From positions 360,501 through 424,500 of the forward strand of contig NZ_CP092473.1 of the NCBI RefSeq assembly GCF_014287515.2: 64,000 bases of DNA, given 5' to 3'. Below the pieces are notes generated by a model that saw only the letters and a program-made list of their open reading frames with translations, did not search any database and was not told where the DNA came from. The position numbers and the translations under genes were made by a program. Below are positions 49,501-58,232 of the stretch, piece by piece (position 1 is the stretch's first letter; each line of letters starts with the position of its first letter). Source of the stretch: Roseburia rectibacter. GTDB lineage: Bacteria > Bacillota > Clostridia > Lachnospirales > Lachnospiraceae.

Positions 49501-51441
49501 ATGAAGATAAAGTTATATTTTGAAAAAGAGAATCTGATCCGGCTTGCAGTTGCAATGGTGTTTGCAGCAGTGCTGTTTGCAGTCATTCGATTTCCGATAT
49601 GGGTGCTGCTTGGTTTTGGAGTACTTTATTTTGGAATCAAGAGCTTAAAGATTGAATTAAATGAAAAACTGTCATGGCTGTGGAGTGCGCTTATGCTGGG
49701 AAGCGGCGGTATTTTTACGGCTTATCATATCCAGTACCTGCTTTTGGATGCAGAACTGAGAGCTAAGATTTCAGATAACAAAATGCTGTTAAACGTATTA
49801 TGCTGCCTGGTAGTTTTTCTGGTCGTCCAGGTATTTACGAATAATACAGGCTTAACCTGCCTGATCTCGCACATTGTGCTTTTATCCTTTGCAGGGATCA
49901 ACTATTTTGTATATTTGTTTCGGGGAAATGAATTTATTTTCAGTGATTTAAAGTCCATTCAGACAGGACTATCCGTGGCAGGCAATTATGAATTTGTCAT
50001 GGATGCAAGGGCAGGGTATGTGATACTTCTTTCCACGCTGTATGTTGCACTCATCCGGAAATTGCATGTTTCCTTCAAAAAAAGGATTCCAATGTCGATC
50101 GTCTGTATTTCACTTGCCGTGCTTTGCTGTGTATATATAGGAAAACATACGCAGACTGTAGTGACAGAAACATGGGAACAAAAGGGAAGTTATAGAAACG
50201 GTTACATCTTAAACTTTGTGTTAAGTATCCGTGACTGCTTTATTGCGGAGCCGGAGGGATATTCGAAAGAGGCAGTGCAGGAACTGGAAAAACAGTATGG
50301 AAAAGAGACGGATATCGATAACGGGGGGAAAGAAAAGAAGCCGACGATCATTGTTGTTATGAGTGAGTCTTATGCGGATTTAAGCGTGGTGGGTAATTTC
50401 TCAACGAATATCGATCTGACGCCGTTTTATGATTCTCTGGAAGATAATACGATCAAGGGACACGCGCTTTCTTCAGTATTTGGTGCTAAGACACCGAACT
50501 CGGAGTGGGAATTTTTAACCGGCAACTCCATGGCATTTCTTCCGAGCGGTTCGGTTGTCTATCAGCAGTACATTACCGATACGCCGACGTCACTGGTGTC
50601 AGATCTGAAAAATATCGGATATACCTGTGTGGCAATGCATCCTTATTATGAGACTGGATGGAGCCGGAATATTGTATATCCGAATATGGGATTTGATGAG
50701 ACACACTTTATAGATGATTTTGACCAGACCAAGATCTTACGTGATTATATTACAGATCAGGAACTGTATGAAAAGATCGTTGACCGTTATGAGAGCAAAA
50801 AGTCCAATGAAGATTTATTTATCATGAGTATTTCCATGCAGAATCATGGTGGTTATACGGAAAAATATGATAATTTTGATGAAAAGGCACGGATGCTCGG
50901 TATCAATTATCCGGATGTGAACCAGTATCTGTCATTGATTCATGAGAGTGATTCTGCATTAGAGTATCTGATCTCCTATTTTGAAAAAGTGGATGATCCG
51001 GTGGAGATCGTCTTTTTCGGAGATCATCAGCCAAGTTTATCATCCAGCTTTTATCCGTATCTGAATGGAAAAGGTCTGGGGGGACTGACGCTGTCGGAAC
51101 TTGAAAATCTCTATACAGTACCATTTTTCATCTGGACAAATTATGACAGCGAAAAAGAAAATGTTGAGTTGACAAGTCTTAATTATCTGTCTACATTGGC
51201 ATTAGAGCGTGCGGGCATCACGCTTCCGGCATATAACCAGTTTTTAGCTGACATGATGGAAGAAATTCCTGCAGTCAATTCCAGAGGTTTTTATTCAAAA
51301 TCACAGGGCAGATTTTTGCATGTGGAGGATGCGGCCGGTGAGGACGCCAGATGGCTGAAAAACTATGAGATACTGCAGTATAACAATATGTTTGATAAGC
51401 GAAATAAGAGTGAGTTATTTTTCCCATATCTAAAACAATAG
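49501..51441 (+). CDS. LTA-synthase-family membrane sulfatase
   Basis: 646 residues. Five N-terminal helices (about 12-230) and an extracellular sulfatase/alkaline-phosphatase fold (about 280-590). Metal and catalytic residues fit LtaS: Glu in VVMSESYADLS, Thr in GAKTPNSEWEF, and Asp-His in FFGDHQPSLSS. Such enzymes transfer glycerol-phosphate from phosphatidylglycerol to make lipoteichoic acid or modify surface polymers. ATG 49501 with GAGG upstream is preferred to 49483. Monocistronic. Confidence 0.9.
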   Translation: MKIKLYFEKENLIRLAVAMVFAAVLFAVIRFPIWVLLGFGVLYFGIKSLKIELNEKLSWLWSALMLGSGGIFTAYHIQYLLLDAELRAKISDNKMLLNVLCCLVVFLVVQVFTNNTGLTCLISHIVLLSFAGINYFVYLFRGNEFIFSDLKSIQTGLSVAGNYEFVMDARAGYVILLSTLYVALIRKLHVSFKKRIPMSIVCISLAVLCCVYIGKHTQTVVTETWEQKGSYRNGYILNFVLSIRDCFIAEPEGYSKEAVQELEKQYGKETDIDNGGKEKKPTIIVVMSESYADLSVVGNFSTNIDLTPFYDSLEDNTIKGHALSSVFGAKTPNSEWEFLTGNSMAFLPSGSVVYQQYITDTPTSLVSDLKNIGYTCVAMHPYYETGWSRNIVYPNMGFDETHFIDDFDQTKILRDYITDQELYEKIVDRYESKKSNEDLFIMSISMQNHGGYTEKYDNFDEKARMLGINYPDVNQYLSLIHESDSALEYLISYFEKVDDPVEIVFFGDHQPSLSSSFYPYLNGKGLGGLTLSELENLYTVPFFIWTNYDSEKENVELTSLNYLSTLALERAGITLPAYNQFLADMMEEIPAVNSRGFYSKSQGRFLHVEDAAGEDARWLKNYEILQYNNMFDKRNKSELFFPYLKQ

Positions 51442-51509
51442 AATGCATAGATGAGGCTGGGAGCAAATAGTGGTTAAAATACGATTTAAGGAGAAAAACA
51501 ATAAGAGTT

Positions 51510-52538
51510 ATGGAAGCGGTAGTACTAGGAAGTACAGGGATCAAAGTAAATAAAAATGGATTCGGTGCGTTGCCGATCCAGAGAGTCAGTACGGAGGATG
51601 CGGTAAAACTGGCGAGAAAAGCGTATGAAGCGGGCATTACATTTTTTGACACAGCGCGTTTCTACACGGACAGCGAGGAAAAGTTAGGTGAAGCATTTGA
51701 TGGAATGCGTGAGAAAGTTTATATTGCAACGAAAACAGCGGCAAATAATGCAGACGAATTCTGGGAGCAGCTTGGCATTTCTTTGCATAATTTAAGAACG
51801 GATTACATTGATATTTATCAGTTCCACAATCCGTCTTTCTGCCCGAAACTGGGGGATGGAACAGGACTTTATGAAGCAATGCTCGAAGCAAAAGCACAGG
51901 GAAAGATCCGTCATATCGGTATTACAAACCACAGACTTGCAGTTGCCGAGGAAGCGATCGAATCCGGATTGTACGAGACATTACAGTTCCCGTTCTGCTA
52001 TCTGGCAACAGATAAAGATATTGCTCTGGTGGAAAAATGCAAAAAGGCAAATATGGGCTTTATTGCGATGAAGGCACTTTCCGGTGGACTGATCACAAAT
52101 TCGGCAGCAGCCTATGCATTTGAAGCGCAGTATGAAAATGTACTGCCGATCTGGGGCGTGCAGAGAGAAAAAGAGCTGGACGAATTTATTTCTTATATTG
52201 ACAATCCGCCAGCTATGACCGATGAGATCTGTGCACTGATCGAGCATGACAGAAAAGAACTTGCGGGAGATTTCTGCCGCGGATGTGGTTATTGTATGCC
52301 GTGTCCGGCGGGTATCGAGATCAACAACTGTGCCCGCATGTCATTACTGCTCCGTCGTTCCCCGTCAGCGCTGCAGCTCACACCTGAGGTTCAGGCTAAG
52401 ATGAAGAAAATTGAAAACTGCTTACATTGCAATAAGTGTAAGAGCAAATGTCCGTATGGGCTTGATACGCCTGCGCTTCTGGCAAAAAATTATGAAGATT
52501 ACAAACAGGTGCTTGCCGGAAACGTGAGTGTTAATTAG
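51510..52538 (+). CDS. Aldo/keto reductase with C-terminal 4Fe-4S domain
   Basis: 342 residues. TIM-barrel AKR (about 1-255) with GITFFDTARFYTDSEEKLGE, KVYIATKT, DYIDIYQFHNPS and GQGKIRHIGITNH-like strand. The C-terminal ferredoxin-like part (about 258-325) has CRGCGYCMPCPAGIEINNC and CLHCNKCKSKCPYGLDTP. Cluster-bearing AKRs are common in anaerobes; physiological substrate unknown. ATG 51510 follows GGAG at some distance. Its last 44 bp are repeated behind the stop. Confidence 0.9.
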   Translation: MEAVVLGSTGIKVNKNGFGALPIQRVSTEDAVKLARKAYEAGITFFDTARFYTDSEEKLGEAFDGMREKVYIATKTAANNADEFWEQLGISLHNLRTDYIDIYQFHNPSFCPKLGDGTGLYEAMLEAKAQGKIRHIGITNHRLAVAEEAIESGLYETLQFPFCYLATDKDIALVEKCKKANMGFIAMKALSGGLITNSAAAYAFEAQYENVLPIWGVQREKELDEFISYIDNPPAMTDEICALIEHDRKELAGDFCRGCGYCMPCPAGIEINNCARMSLLLRRSPSALQLTPEVQAKMKKIENCLHCNKCKSKCPYGLDTPALLAKNYEDYKQVLAGNVSVN

Positions 52539-52627
52539 AAGATCACAAACAGATGCCTGCGGGGAACGTGAGTGTTAATTAGAAGATTACAAACAGGTGC
52601 CTGCGGAAACCGTAAGAGTCAATATTA
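52494..52627 (+). repeat. Three tandem copies of a 44-bp unit at the 3' end of the reductase gene
   Basis: Copy 1 (52494-52537) is the gene's own end plus stop; copies 2 (52538-52581) and 3 (52582-52627) follow directly with a few changes. Each begins GAAGATTACAAACAGGTGC (or close) and ends GTGAGTGTTAATTA-like. The repeats lie outside the reading frame except the first. Confidence 0.9.
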
Positions 52628-52677
52628 GGAAGATAATGGCAGTGTGAAATATAAGCTGTCTGGAAATGAGGTTCATT

Positions 52678-53331
52678 ATGAAAAAGTATGAAACAGTCGT
52701 TTTTGACCTGGATGGAACTTTATTGAATACGTTAGAGGATTTGGCGGATGCCACCAATCATGCACTGCGCACGATGCAGATGCCGGAGCGCACGATCGGT
52801 GAAGTGCGTTCATTCGTTGGAAACGGTGTGCGTCGTCTGATGGAACTTTCCGTTCCGGGAGGATTTGATAATCCAAAATTTGAAGAAACATTTTCTATAT
52901 TTAAAAAATATTATGGAGAGCACTGCAATGACAAAACCAGAGCCTATGATGGAGTGGTTCCGCTGCTTCGTGAATTAAAAGAAAAAGGTTATGCCCTTGC
53001 GATCGTTTCTAATAAGATTGATTTTGCCGTCAAAGAATTGAATGAAATTTATTTTGAAGGTATCGTGCAGGCTGCGATCGGAGAACGCGAAGGTGTGGCG
53101 AGAAAACCGGCACCGGATATGGTAAAAACTGCACTGGAAGAACTGGGTAAATCTGCTGATACAGCCGTCTATATCGGGGATTCAGATGTGGATGTCATGA
53201 CAGCAAAAAATTCCGGACTGCCATGTATCTCGGTACTCTGGGGATTCCGTGATAAGGAGTTTCTGATCGAACATGGAGCAACACATTTTGCAGAGAAACC
53301 AGAGGATATTGTAAAATTTTTAGAGCAGTAG
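52678..53331 (+). CDS. HAD-family phosphatase (phosphoglycolate phosphatase-like)
   Basis: 217 residues. HAD motif I VVFDLDGTLLNT, cap helices, motif II LAIVSNK, motif III Lys in VARKPAPDMV and motif IV VYIGDSDVDVMTAK. Size and cap fit the Gph/PGP subgroup that dephosphorylates 2-phosphoglycolate or similar. ATG 52678 has GAGG seven bases upstream; ATG 52666 is also in frame. Confidence 0.88.
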   Translation: MKKYETVVFDLDGTLLNTLEDLADATNHALRTMQMPERTIGEVRSFVGNGVRRLMELSVPGGFDNPKFEETFSIFKKYYGEHCNDKTRAYDGVVPLLRELKEKGYALAIVSNKIDFAVKELNEIYFEGIVQAAIGEREGVARKPAPDMVKTALEELGKSADTAVYIGDSDVDVMTAKNSGLPCISVLWGFRDKEFLIEHGATHFAEKPEDIVKFLEQ

Positions 53332-53373
53332 AGGATGGCAGATTAGTCTGTCTGCAGAGGAAAGGAAATTTGC

Positions 53374-54276
53374 ATGAAAAAAAGAAACTTTATATTGATT
53401 GTAGCATTGTCACTGTCATTGATGTTTGCAGCAGGCTGTGGTGAAAATAAGAGTACCGGTGCGGACAATAGCGCAGACCGTCAGGAAACGAGTGAAAGCA
53501 CGGTACAGAATGAGGCACAGGCAGATGACACAGAATCTTCTGGAGATACACAGCGGGCAGAAACAACAGACATTGCCGATGGGACAGAAGCAGAACAGGA
53601 AGCACAGAGTGATTATCAGGTAGAGATGGTAAGTTATAAAAAAACAGAGCTGGTTGATATTTCTTACCCGAAGATCACAGGATGGAGTAATACCGACAAG
53701 CAGGAAGAATGGAATAACTACTTTGAAACTACTGCGAAAGAGGCTGCCGGGGAAATGACAGGAGATACAGAGGAGATGAGCCTTGGCGCAAACGATTCTG
53801 TAATGCTTACCTACACCGTACAGGAACAGACGCAGGATATATTATCATTGACCTGTCAGGGTTATTATAATTATGAGGGAGCGGCACATCCGTCCGCAGC
53901 ACTTACATCCGTTAACATTAACATGAAGACCGGCGAAAAAATGACATTTTCTGATTTTGCCGATCCGGATCAGACAGCAAAAATTTTATTTGCCGGGAAA
54001 GAGGATGGAGGCAGCGCGCAGGGGTATACGGTACTGGATGCAGATGGAAATCCTTCTGCAGAAATCACGATGAAGGATATTTTGGAATTTAATTTTATCT
54101 GGATGGAACCGACAGAGGAATCACTTGCAGCAAGCCTTGCTCATTTTGATGGCGATCCGGAGGATTATGGAACAGATGAGACAACAGGAGAATCTTACAT
54201 GCATGATGGAAAAGTATATGTGATCTTTTATGTCAATCATGCTATGGGTGATTATGCAGTGGTAAGACTGGATTAG
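53374..54276 (+). CDS. Lipoprotein with DUF4163/DUF3298 (RsiV-like) domain
   Basis: 300 residues. Lipoprotein signal with box MFAAGC (Cys near 22), then a 65-residue Ser/Thr/Glu/Asp-rich linker, and a C-terminal domain with YEGAAHPSAALTSVNINMKT then GEKMTFSDF, the AHP and LDLF/FSDF motifs of DUF4163/DUF3298 proteins such as RsiV, which bind lysozyme or peptidoglycan fragments. Anchored outside the membrane. AAGGAAA precedes the ATG. Confidence 0.82.
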   Translation: MKKRNFILIVALSLSLMFAAGCGENKSTGADNSADRQETSESTVQNEAQADDTESSGDTQRAETTDIADGTEAEQEAQSDYQVEMVSYKKTELVDISYPKITGWSNTDKQEEWNNYFETTAKEAAGEMTGDTEEMSLGANDSVMLTYTVQEQTQDILSLTCQGYYNYEGAAHPSAALTSVNINMKTGEKMTFSDFADPDQTAKILFAGKEDGGSAQGYTVLDADGNPSAEITMKDILEFNFIWMEPTEESLAASLAHFDGDPEDYGTDETTGESYMHDGKVYVIFYVNHAMGDYAVVRLD

Positions 54277-54436
54277 ACGGAAGCGGGCGCTGGATGCAGA
54301 AGCATTTGACGTCCGTTTTGTCATACCTTTTGACACTCACATCATATCATGTTAAAATACATAGAACCTATGAGAAAACTAGGAATTAATGGAAAAATAT
54401 AGTTTTTATAAAAAGGCAGTAAGAAGAAGGATTGTT

Positions 54437-55246
54437 ATGCAGTCAGTACAGGAAAAATATAAAAATTTACAGGAATATTTAAAATCATTGGGCAGTGTTG
54501 CCGTTGCATTTTCCAGCGGAGTGGATTCTACATTTCTGCTTGCCGCTGCTAAAGAAACACTTGGTGCAGATCATGTGATCGCAGTTACCGCATCCTCCTG
54601 TTCTTTTCCGAAAAGGGAGTTAGAGGAGGCAAAGCAGTTTTGCAAGGAACAGGGAATCAGACATATCGTGTGCAAGTCAGAAGAACTTGATATCGAGGGA
54701 TTCCGGCAGAATCCGAAGAACCGCTGTTACCTTTGCAAGCATGAGCTGTTTGAAAAAATACTTGAAATCGCAAATGAATATCAGATCAATGCCGTAGCAG
54801 AGGGTTCGAATATGGATGATAACGGCGATTATCGTCCGGGACTTGTAGCCGTAGCAGAACTTGGTATCAAAAGTCCACTCAGAGAGGCCTTATTGAATAA
54901 AAAAGAGATCCGCACACTTTCCAAAGAAATGGGATTGCCGACATGGGACAAGCAGTCATTTGCGTGCCTTTCCTCCCGGTTTGTTTATGGAGAGACGATC
55001 TCTGAAGAAAAACTTGGTATGGTAGATAAGGCAGAACAGTTATTGCTTGATCTGGGATTTCATCAGGTGCGCGTAAGAATCCATGGGGATATTGCGCGTA
55101 TTGAAGTGCTGCCGGATGAGATTGAGAGACTGGTTTCCGGGGAAAACCGGGAAAAGATTTATTCTTACCTGAAACAACTGGGATTTTCCTATGTGACACT
55201 TGATCTTGGTGGATACCGTATGGGAAGTATGAATGAGACACTATAG
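54437..55246 (+). CDS. larE: ATP-dependent sulfur transferase LarE
   Basis: 269 residues. PP-loop SVAVAFSSGVDSTFLLAAA (about 18-36), then ASSCSFPKRELEEAKQF, NPKNRCYLCKHELFEKI and SFACLSSRFVYGE; the three cysteines of CYLC and ACLSSR correspond to LarE variants that bind a 4Fe-4S cluster and need not sacrifice their own sulfur. It makes the nickel-pincer cofactor of lactate racemase-type enzymes; no larB/larC is in the window. ATG 54437 is preferred by homology; ATG 54389 is also open. Confidence 0.9.
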   Translation: MQSVQEKYKNLQEYLKSLGSVAVAFSSGVDSTFLLAAAKETLGADHVIAVTASSCSFPKRELEEAKQFCKEQGIRHIVCKSEELDIEGFRQNPKNRCYLCKHELFEKILEIANEYQINAVAEGSNMDDNGDYRPGLVAVAELGIKSPLREALLNKKEIRTLSKEMGLPTWDKQSFACLSSRFVYGETISEEKLGMVDKAEQLLLDLGFHQVRVRIHGDIARIEVLPDEIERLVSGENREKIYSYLKQLGFSYVTLDLGGYRMGSMNETL

Positions 55247-55283
55247 TGAAATAGCAATAGAGATAACAGGAGATATACAGGAT

Positions 55284-56036
55284 ATGTTAAATCAATTTTC
55301 GAGAACCCAGTTATTACTTGGGGCGGATAATATGGAACGGCTTGCCAATGCGAAAGTTGCGGTCTTTGGGATCGGCGGAGTTGGCGGCTATGTTGTGGAG
55401 GCACTTGTAAGAAGCGGAGTCGGATCTTTTGTGATCGTGGATGACGACAAGGTCTGCCTGACCAATATCAACCGTCAGATCATTGCAACCAGAAAGACAG
55501 TTGGAAAATATAAAGTTGATGTGATGACAGAGCGCATCTTAGAGATCAATCCGGATGCGAAGGTGGAAGCAAGAAAATGTTTTTATCTGCCGGAAAATGC
55601 ACATGAGTTTGATTTTTCCGAATATGATTATGTCGTGGATGCAGTAGACACAGTTACAGCCAAATTAGAGATCATCATGCGGGCAAAAGAGTGTAACGTA
55701 CCGGTGATCAGCTGTATGGGAGCCGGCAATAAATTAGATCCGACCAAATTTGAAGTAGCAGATATTTATAAGACGACAGTCTGTCCGCTTGCCCGTGTCA
55801 TGCGCCGTGAGTTAAAAAAACGTGGCGTCAAAAAATTAAAAGTTGTATATTCTAAGGAACAGCCGACAAGACCGATCGAAGATATGAGTATCAGCTGCCG
55901 TTCACATTGTGTCTGCCCGCCTGGAACAGTCCATAAATGTACAGAACGCCGTGATATTCCGGGAAGTATCGCATTTGTACCGTCTGTGGCAGGTCTGATC
56001 CTTGCAGGGGAAGTTATAAAAGACCTTACAAAATAA
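55284..56036 (+). CDS. tcdA: tRNA threonylcarbamoyladenosine dehydratase
   Basis: 250 residues of the ThiF/E1-like fold. Nucleotide loop VAVFGIGGVGGYVVEALVRS (about 24-43), DDDKVCLTNINRQIIAT, DYVVDAVDTVTAKLEII, SCMGAGNKLDPTKFEVADIY and a cysteine cluster CRSHCVCPPGTVHKC. It closes threonylcarbamoyl-A37 in tRNA to the cyclic hydantoin form. ATG 55284 has AGGAGA upstream; the longer 55233 start overlaps larE. Probably co-transcribed with larE. Confidence 0.92.
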   Translation: MLNQFSRTQLLLGADNMERLANAKVAVFGIGGVGGYVVEALVRSGVGSFVIVDDDKVCLTNINRQIIATRKTVGKYKVDVMTERILEINPDAKVEARKCFYLPENAHEFDFSEYDYVVDAVDTVTAKLEIIMRAKECNVPVISCMGAGNKLDPTKFEVADIYKTTVCPLARVMRRELKKRGVKKLKVVYSKEQPTRPIEDMSISCRSHCVCPPGTVHKCTERRDIPGSIAFVPSVAGLILAGEVIKDLTK

Positions 56037-56097
56037 TTCTTACAAAAATATTTAAAATATTGATGCAGGGAACATGAGGAAGATTAAAAAAGTTATG

Positions 56098-56134
56098 GGT
56101 GAAATACATGAAAAGGTATTTCACCTATTTTTTT
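56098..56134 (+). terminator. Terminator behind tcdA
   Basis: GGTGAAATAC (56098-56107) pairs with GTATTTCACC (56116-56125), then a run of T. Confidence 0.85.
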
Positions 56135-56226
56135 GTGTGTGAATTTGCCTGTTTTTAGAAAAAATAGACAAAAACAGAATATAATAAAAAAATTAGTACA
56201 AAAGTACAAAATGTATAACATAATAC

Positions 56227-56244
56227 TTGCATTTGACAATGCAA
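56227..56244. promoter_or_regulatory. Palindrome at the presumed oppA promoter
   Basis: TTGCATT (56227-56233), TGAC, AATGCAA (56238-56244). TTGACA (56233-56238) lies inside it and may be the -35 of the opp operon; a clear -10 is not visible (TTATCA 56257-56262 is the best at 18 bases). A likely operator for a repressor. Confidence 0.45.
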
Positions 56245-56272
56245 TGTGATAAAGTGTTATCAGCGTAAAGGG

Positions 56273-56306
56273 GCGCAGAGAAAAAGAGCCATCTTTGCGC
56301 ATTTTT
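56273..56306 (+). terminator. Terminator-like hairpin in the oppA leader
   Basis: GCGCAGAGA (56273-56281) pairs with TCTTTGCGC (56292-56300), one G-U pair, followed by ATTTTT. It lies between the presumed promoter and oppA, so it would act as an attenuator. Confidence 0.5.
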
Positions 56307-56309
56307 ATT

Positions 56310-56370
56310 AAGGAGGAAAATCCTCTCCTCGTCAGAGGACTCGGATTTTTGCTTCGCAAAAACAAGGAGG
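56310..56370 (+). repeat. Shine-Dalgarno/hairpin repeat module, copy 1 (oppA leader)
   Basis: AAGGAGGAAAATCCTC (56310-56325) folds on itself (GAGGA, AAA, TCCTC), then CTCCTCGTCAGAGGACTCGG, then the hairpin TTTTTGCTTCGCAAAAA (56346-56362), then CAAGGAGG, the true ribosome site of oppA. The same module appears twice at 58243-58395. Confidence 0.75.
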
Positions 56371-56379
56371 ATTACTATT

Positions 56380-58095
56380 ATGAAAAAAACCAAAGCAGTT
56401 TTGGCTATTTTGATGGCCGGAACAATGATGCTTGGTCTTGCAGGCTGTGGCGGAAACAGTTCTTCTGCAACACAGGGAACAACCACAGGCACAGAGACAG
56501 GCAGCGCAGCAGGTGATGCTGCAGGAACAGATGCCGCAGCAAGCGCATCAGACATGAATGTTATGCTTGAGACTCCGGTCGAGTCACTCGATCCGCAGCA
56601 GGCTACCGACGGAACATCTTTTGAGGTAATCGCTGATTACACCGACGGTCTGATGCAGATGGATGCAGACGGACAGGCAGTTCCGGCAATCGCAGAAAGC
56701 TATGATTTATCAGACGATGGTTTAACTTATACATTCCATCTTCGTACCGATGCAAAATGGAGCAACGGCACACCGGTTACCGCAGCAGATTTCGTATTCG
56801 GATGGCAGAGAGCTGTTGATCCGGATGTTGCATCAGAGTATGCATATATGTTAAGCGATATCGGTCAGATCAAAAATGCAGCAGAGATCATCGCAGGTGA
56901 GAAAGACAAGAGTGAACTTGGTGTGACAGCAGTAGACGACAATACACTTCAGGTTGAACTGAATGTACCAGTCAGCTATTTCACTTCTCTGATGTATTTC
57001 CCGACTTTCTATCCGGTAAATGAGGAGTTCTTTACTTCCTGTGGAGATACATTTGCAACAAGTCCTGAGACAGTATTATCAAACGGTGCATTTGTGCTGG
57101 ATTCTTATCAGCCGGCAGCAACTGCATTCCATTTAACAAAAAATGCAGACTACTATGATACCGACAGAGTAAAACTTTCCGGATTAAGTTATCAGGTAAT
57201 CCAGGATTCACAGCAGGCATTAATGAGCTACCAGACAGGCGCACTAGATACAACATTAGTAAACGGTGAGCAGGTTGACCAGGTAAAAGATGATCCTGAA
57301 TTCACAACCGTTGGTGCAGGTTACTTATGGTATGTCAGCCCGAATATGAATTCTGTTCCTGAACTCGCAAACTTAAATATACGTCTTGCAATGACAATGG
57401 CAATCGACCGTGATTCCATCACAGCAGATGTATTAAAAGATGGTTCTGCTTCTACATACACAGCAGTTCCGATGCAGTTTGCAGCAGGACCGGATGGATC
57501 TGACTTCTCCGAAGATCAGACAAAATTCTCTGATGTATGTGCTTATGATACTGCAAAAGCAGCAGATTACTGGGCAAAAGGTTTAGAGGAACTTGGTGAA
57601 TCTGAGATCACTTTAGACATGGTAGTAGATGCAGATGACGCACCTCAGAAAGTAGCGCAGGTATTAAAAGAGCAGTGGGAGACAGCTCTTCCGGGACTGA
57701 CCGTAAACCTGGTTGTTGAGCCGAAGAAACAGCGTGTGGAAGACATGCAGAACGGTAACTTCCAGTTAGGTTTAACACGTTGGGGACCGGACTACGCAGA
57801 TCCAATGACATATCTTGGAATGTGGGTAACAGATAACTCTAACAACTACGGTCTGTGGAGCAACGCAGATTACGATGCAATCATTGATGAGTGTACAACC
57901 GGTGATCTTTGCACAGATGCAGAGGGACGCTGGGCAAGACTCTACGATGCTGAGAAGATTGTTATGGATGAGGCTGTTATTTATCCGCTTTACACACAGT
58001 GCAACGCAGAGATGCTTTCTTCTAAAGTAACGGGCGTTGAGTATCATCCGGTAGCTATCAACCGTGTATACAAAGATGCTGTAAAGACCGAATAA
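56380..58095 (+). CDS. oppA: Oligopeptide ABC transporter substrate-binding lipoprotein
   Basis: 571 residues. Lipobox MLGLAGCGG (Cys near 22), a Thr/Ala/Gly-rich linker, then a family 5 solute-binding domain: MNVMLETPVESLDPQQATDG, DGLMQMDADGQAVPAIAESY, KWSNGTPVTAADFVFGWQRA and, near the end, GLTRWGPDYADPMTYLGMWV. Captures peptides outside the membrane for the OppBCDF channel. AAGGAGG lies 9 bases before ATG 56380. Codons are strongly biased, as in an abundant protein. Confidence 0.95.
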   Translation: MKKTKAVLAILMAGTMMLGLAGCGGNSSSATQGTTTGTETGSAAGDAAGTDAAASASDMNVMLETPVESLDPQQATDGTSFEVIADYTDGLMQMDADGQAVPAIAESYDLSDDGLTYTFHLRTDAKWSNGTPVTAADFVFGWQRAVDPDVASEYAYMLSDIGQIKNAAEIIAGEKDKSELGVTAVDDNTLQVELNVPVSYFTSLMYFPTFYPVNEEFFTSCGDTFATSPETVLSNGAFVLDSYQPAATAFHLTKNADYYDTDRVKLSGLSYQVIQDSQQALMSYQTGALDTTLVNGEQVDQVKDDPEFTTVGAGYLWYVSPNMNSVPELANLNIRLAMTMAIDRDSITADVLKDGSASTYTAVPMQFAAGPDGSDFSEDQTKFSDVCAYDTAKAADYWAKGLEELGESEITLDMVVDADDAPQKVAQVLKEQWETALPGLTVNLVVEPKKQRVEDMQNGNFQLGLTRWGPDYADPMTYLGMWVTDNSNNYGLWSNADYDAIIDECTTGDLCTDAEGRWARLYDAEKIVMDEAVIYPLYTQCNAEMLSSKVTGVEYHPVAINRVYKDAVKTE

Positions 58096-58143
58096 AAAAG
58101 TGTTGAAACAGTAAATATTCTGTTTTGCAGGAAAATGAATATA

Positions 58144-58174
58144 GCCGCACTAAAGTGCAAAACTTTGGTGCGGC
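58144..58174 (+). other. Long hairpin between oppA and oppB
   Basis: GCCGCAC (58144-58150), AAAG, loop, CTTT, GTGCGGC (58168-58174): 11 paired bases with one mismatch (T51-G67). There is no long T run after it, so it more likely protects the oppA mRNA 3' end or slows polymerase than terminates fully. Confidence 0.6.
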
Positions 58175-58197
58175 AATTTCATCATATTGTTGACGCT

Positions 58198-58224
58198 ATA
58201 GGAAATGAGGCAGGAATTTCCTAT
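58198..58224 (+). other. Second hairpin between oppA and oppB
   Basis: ATAGGAAAT (58198-58206) pairs perfectly with ATTTCCTAT (58216-58224). Together with the preceding hairpin it fills the start of the 308-bp oppA-oppB space. Confidence 0.6.
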
Positions 58225-58232
58225 GTCGTGAA

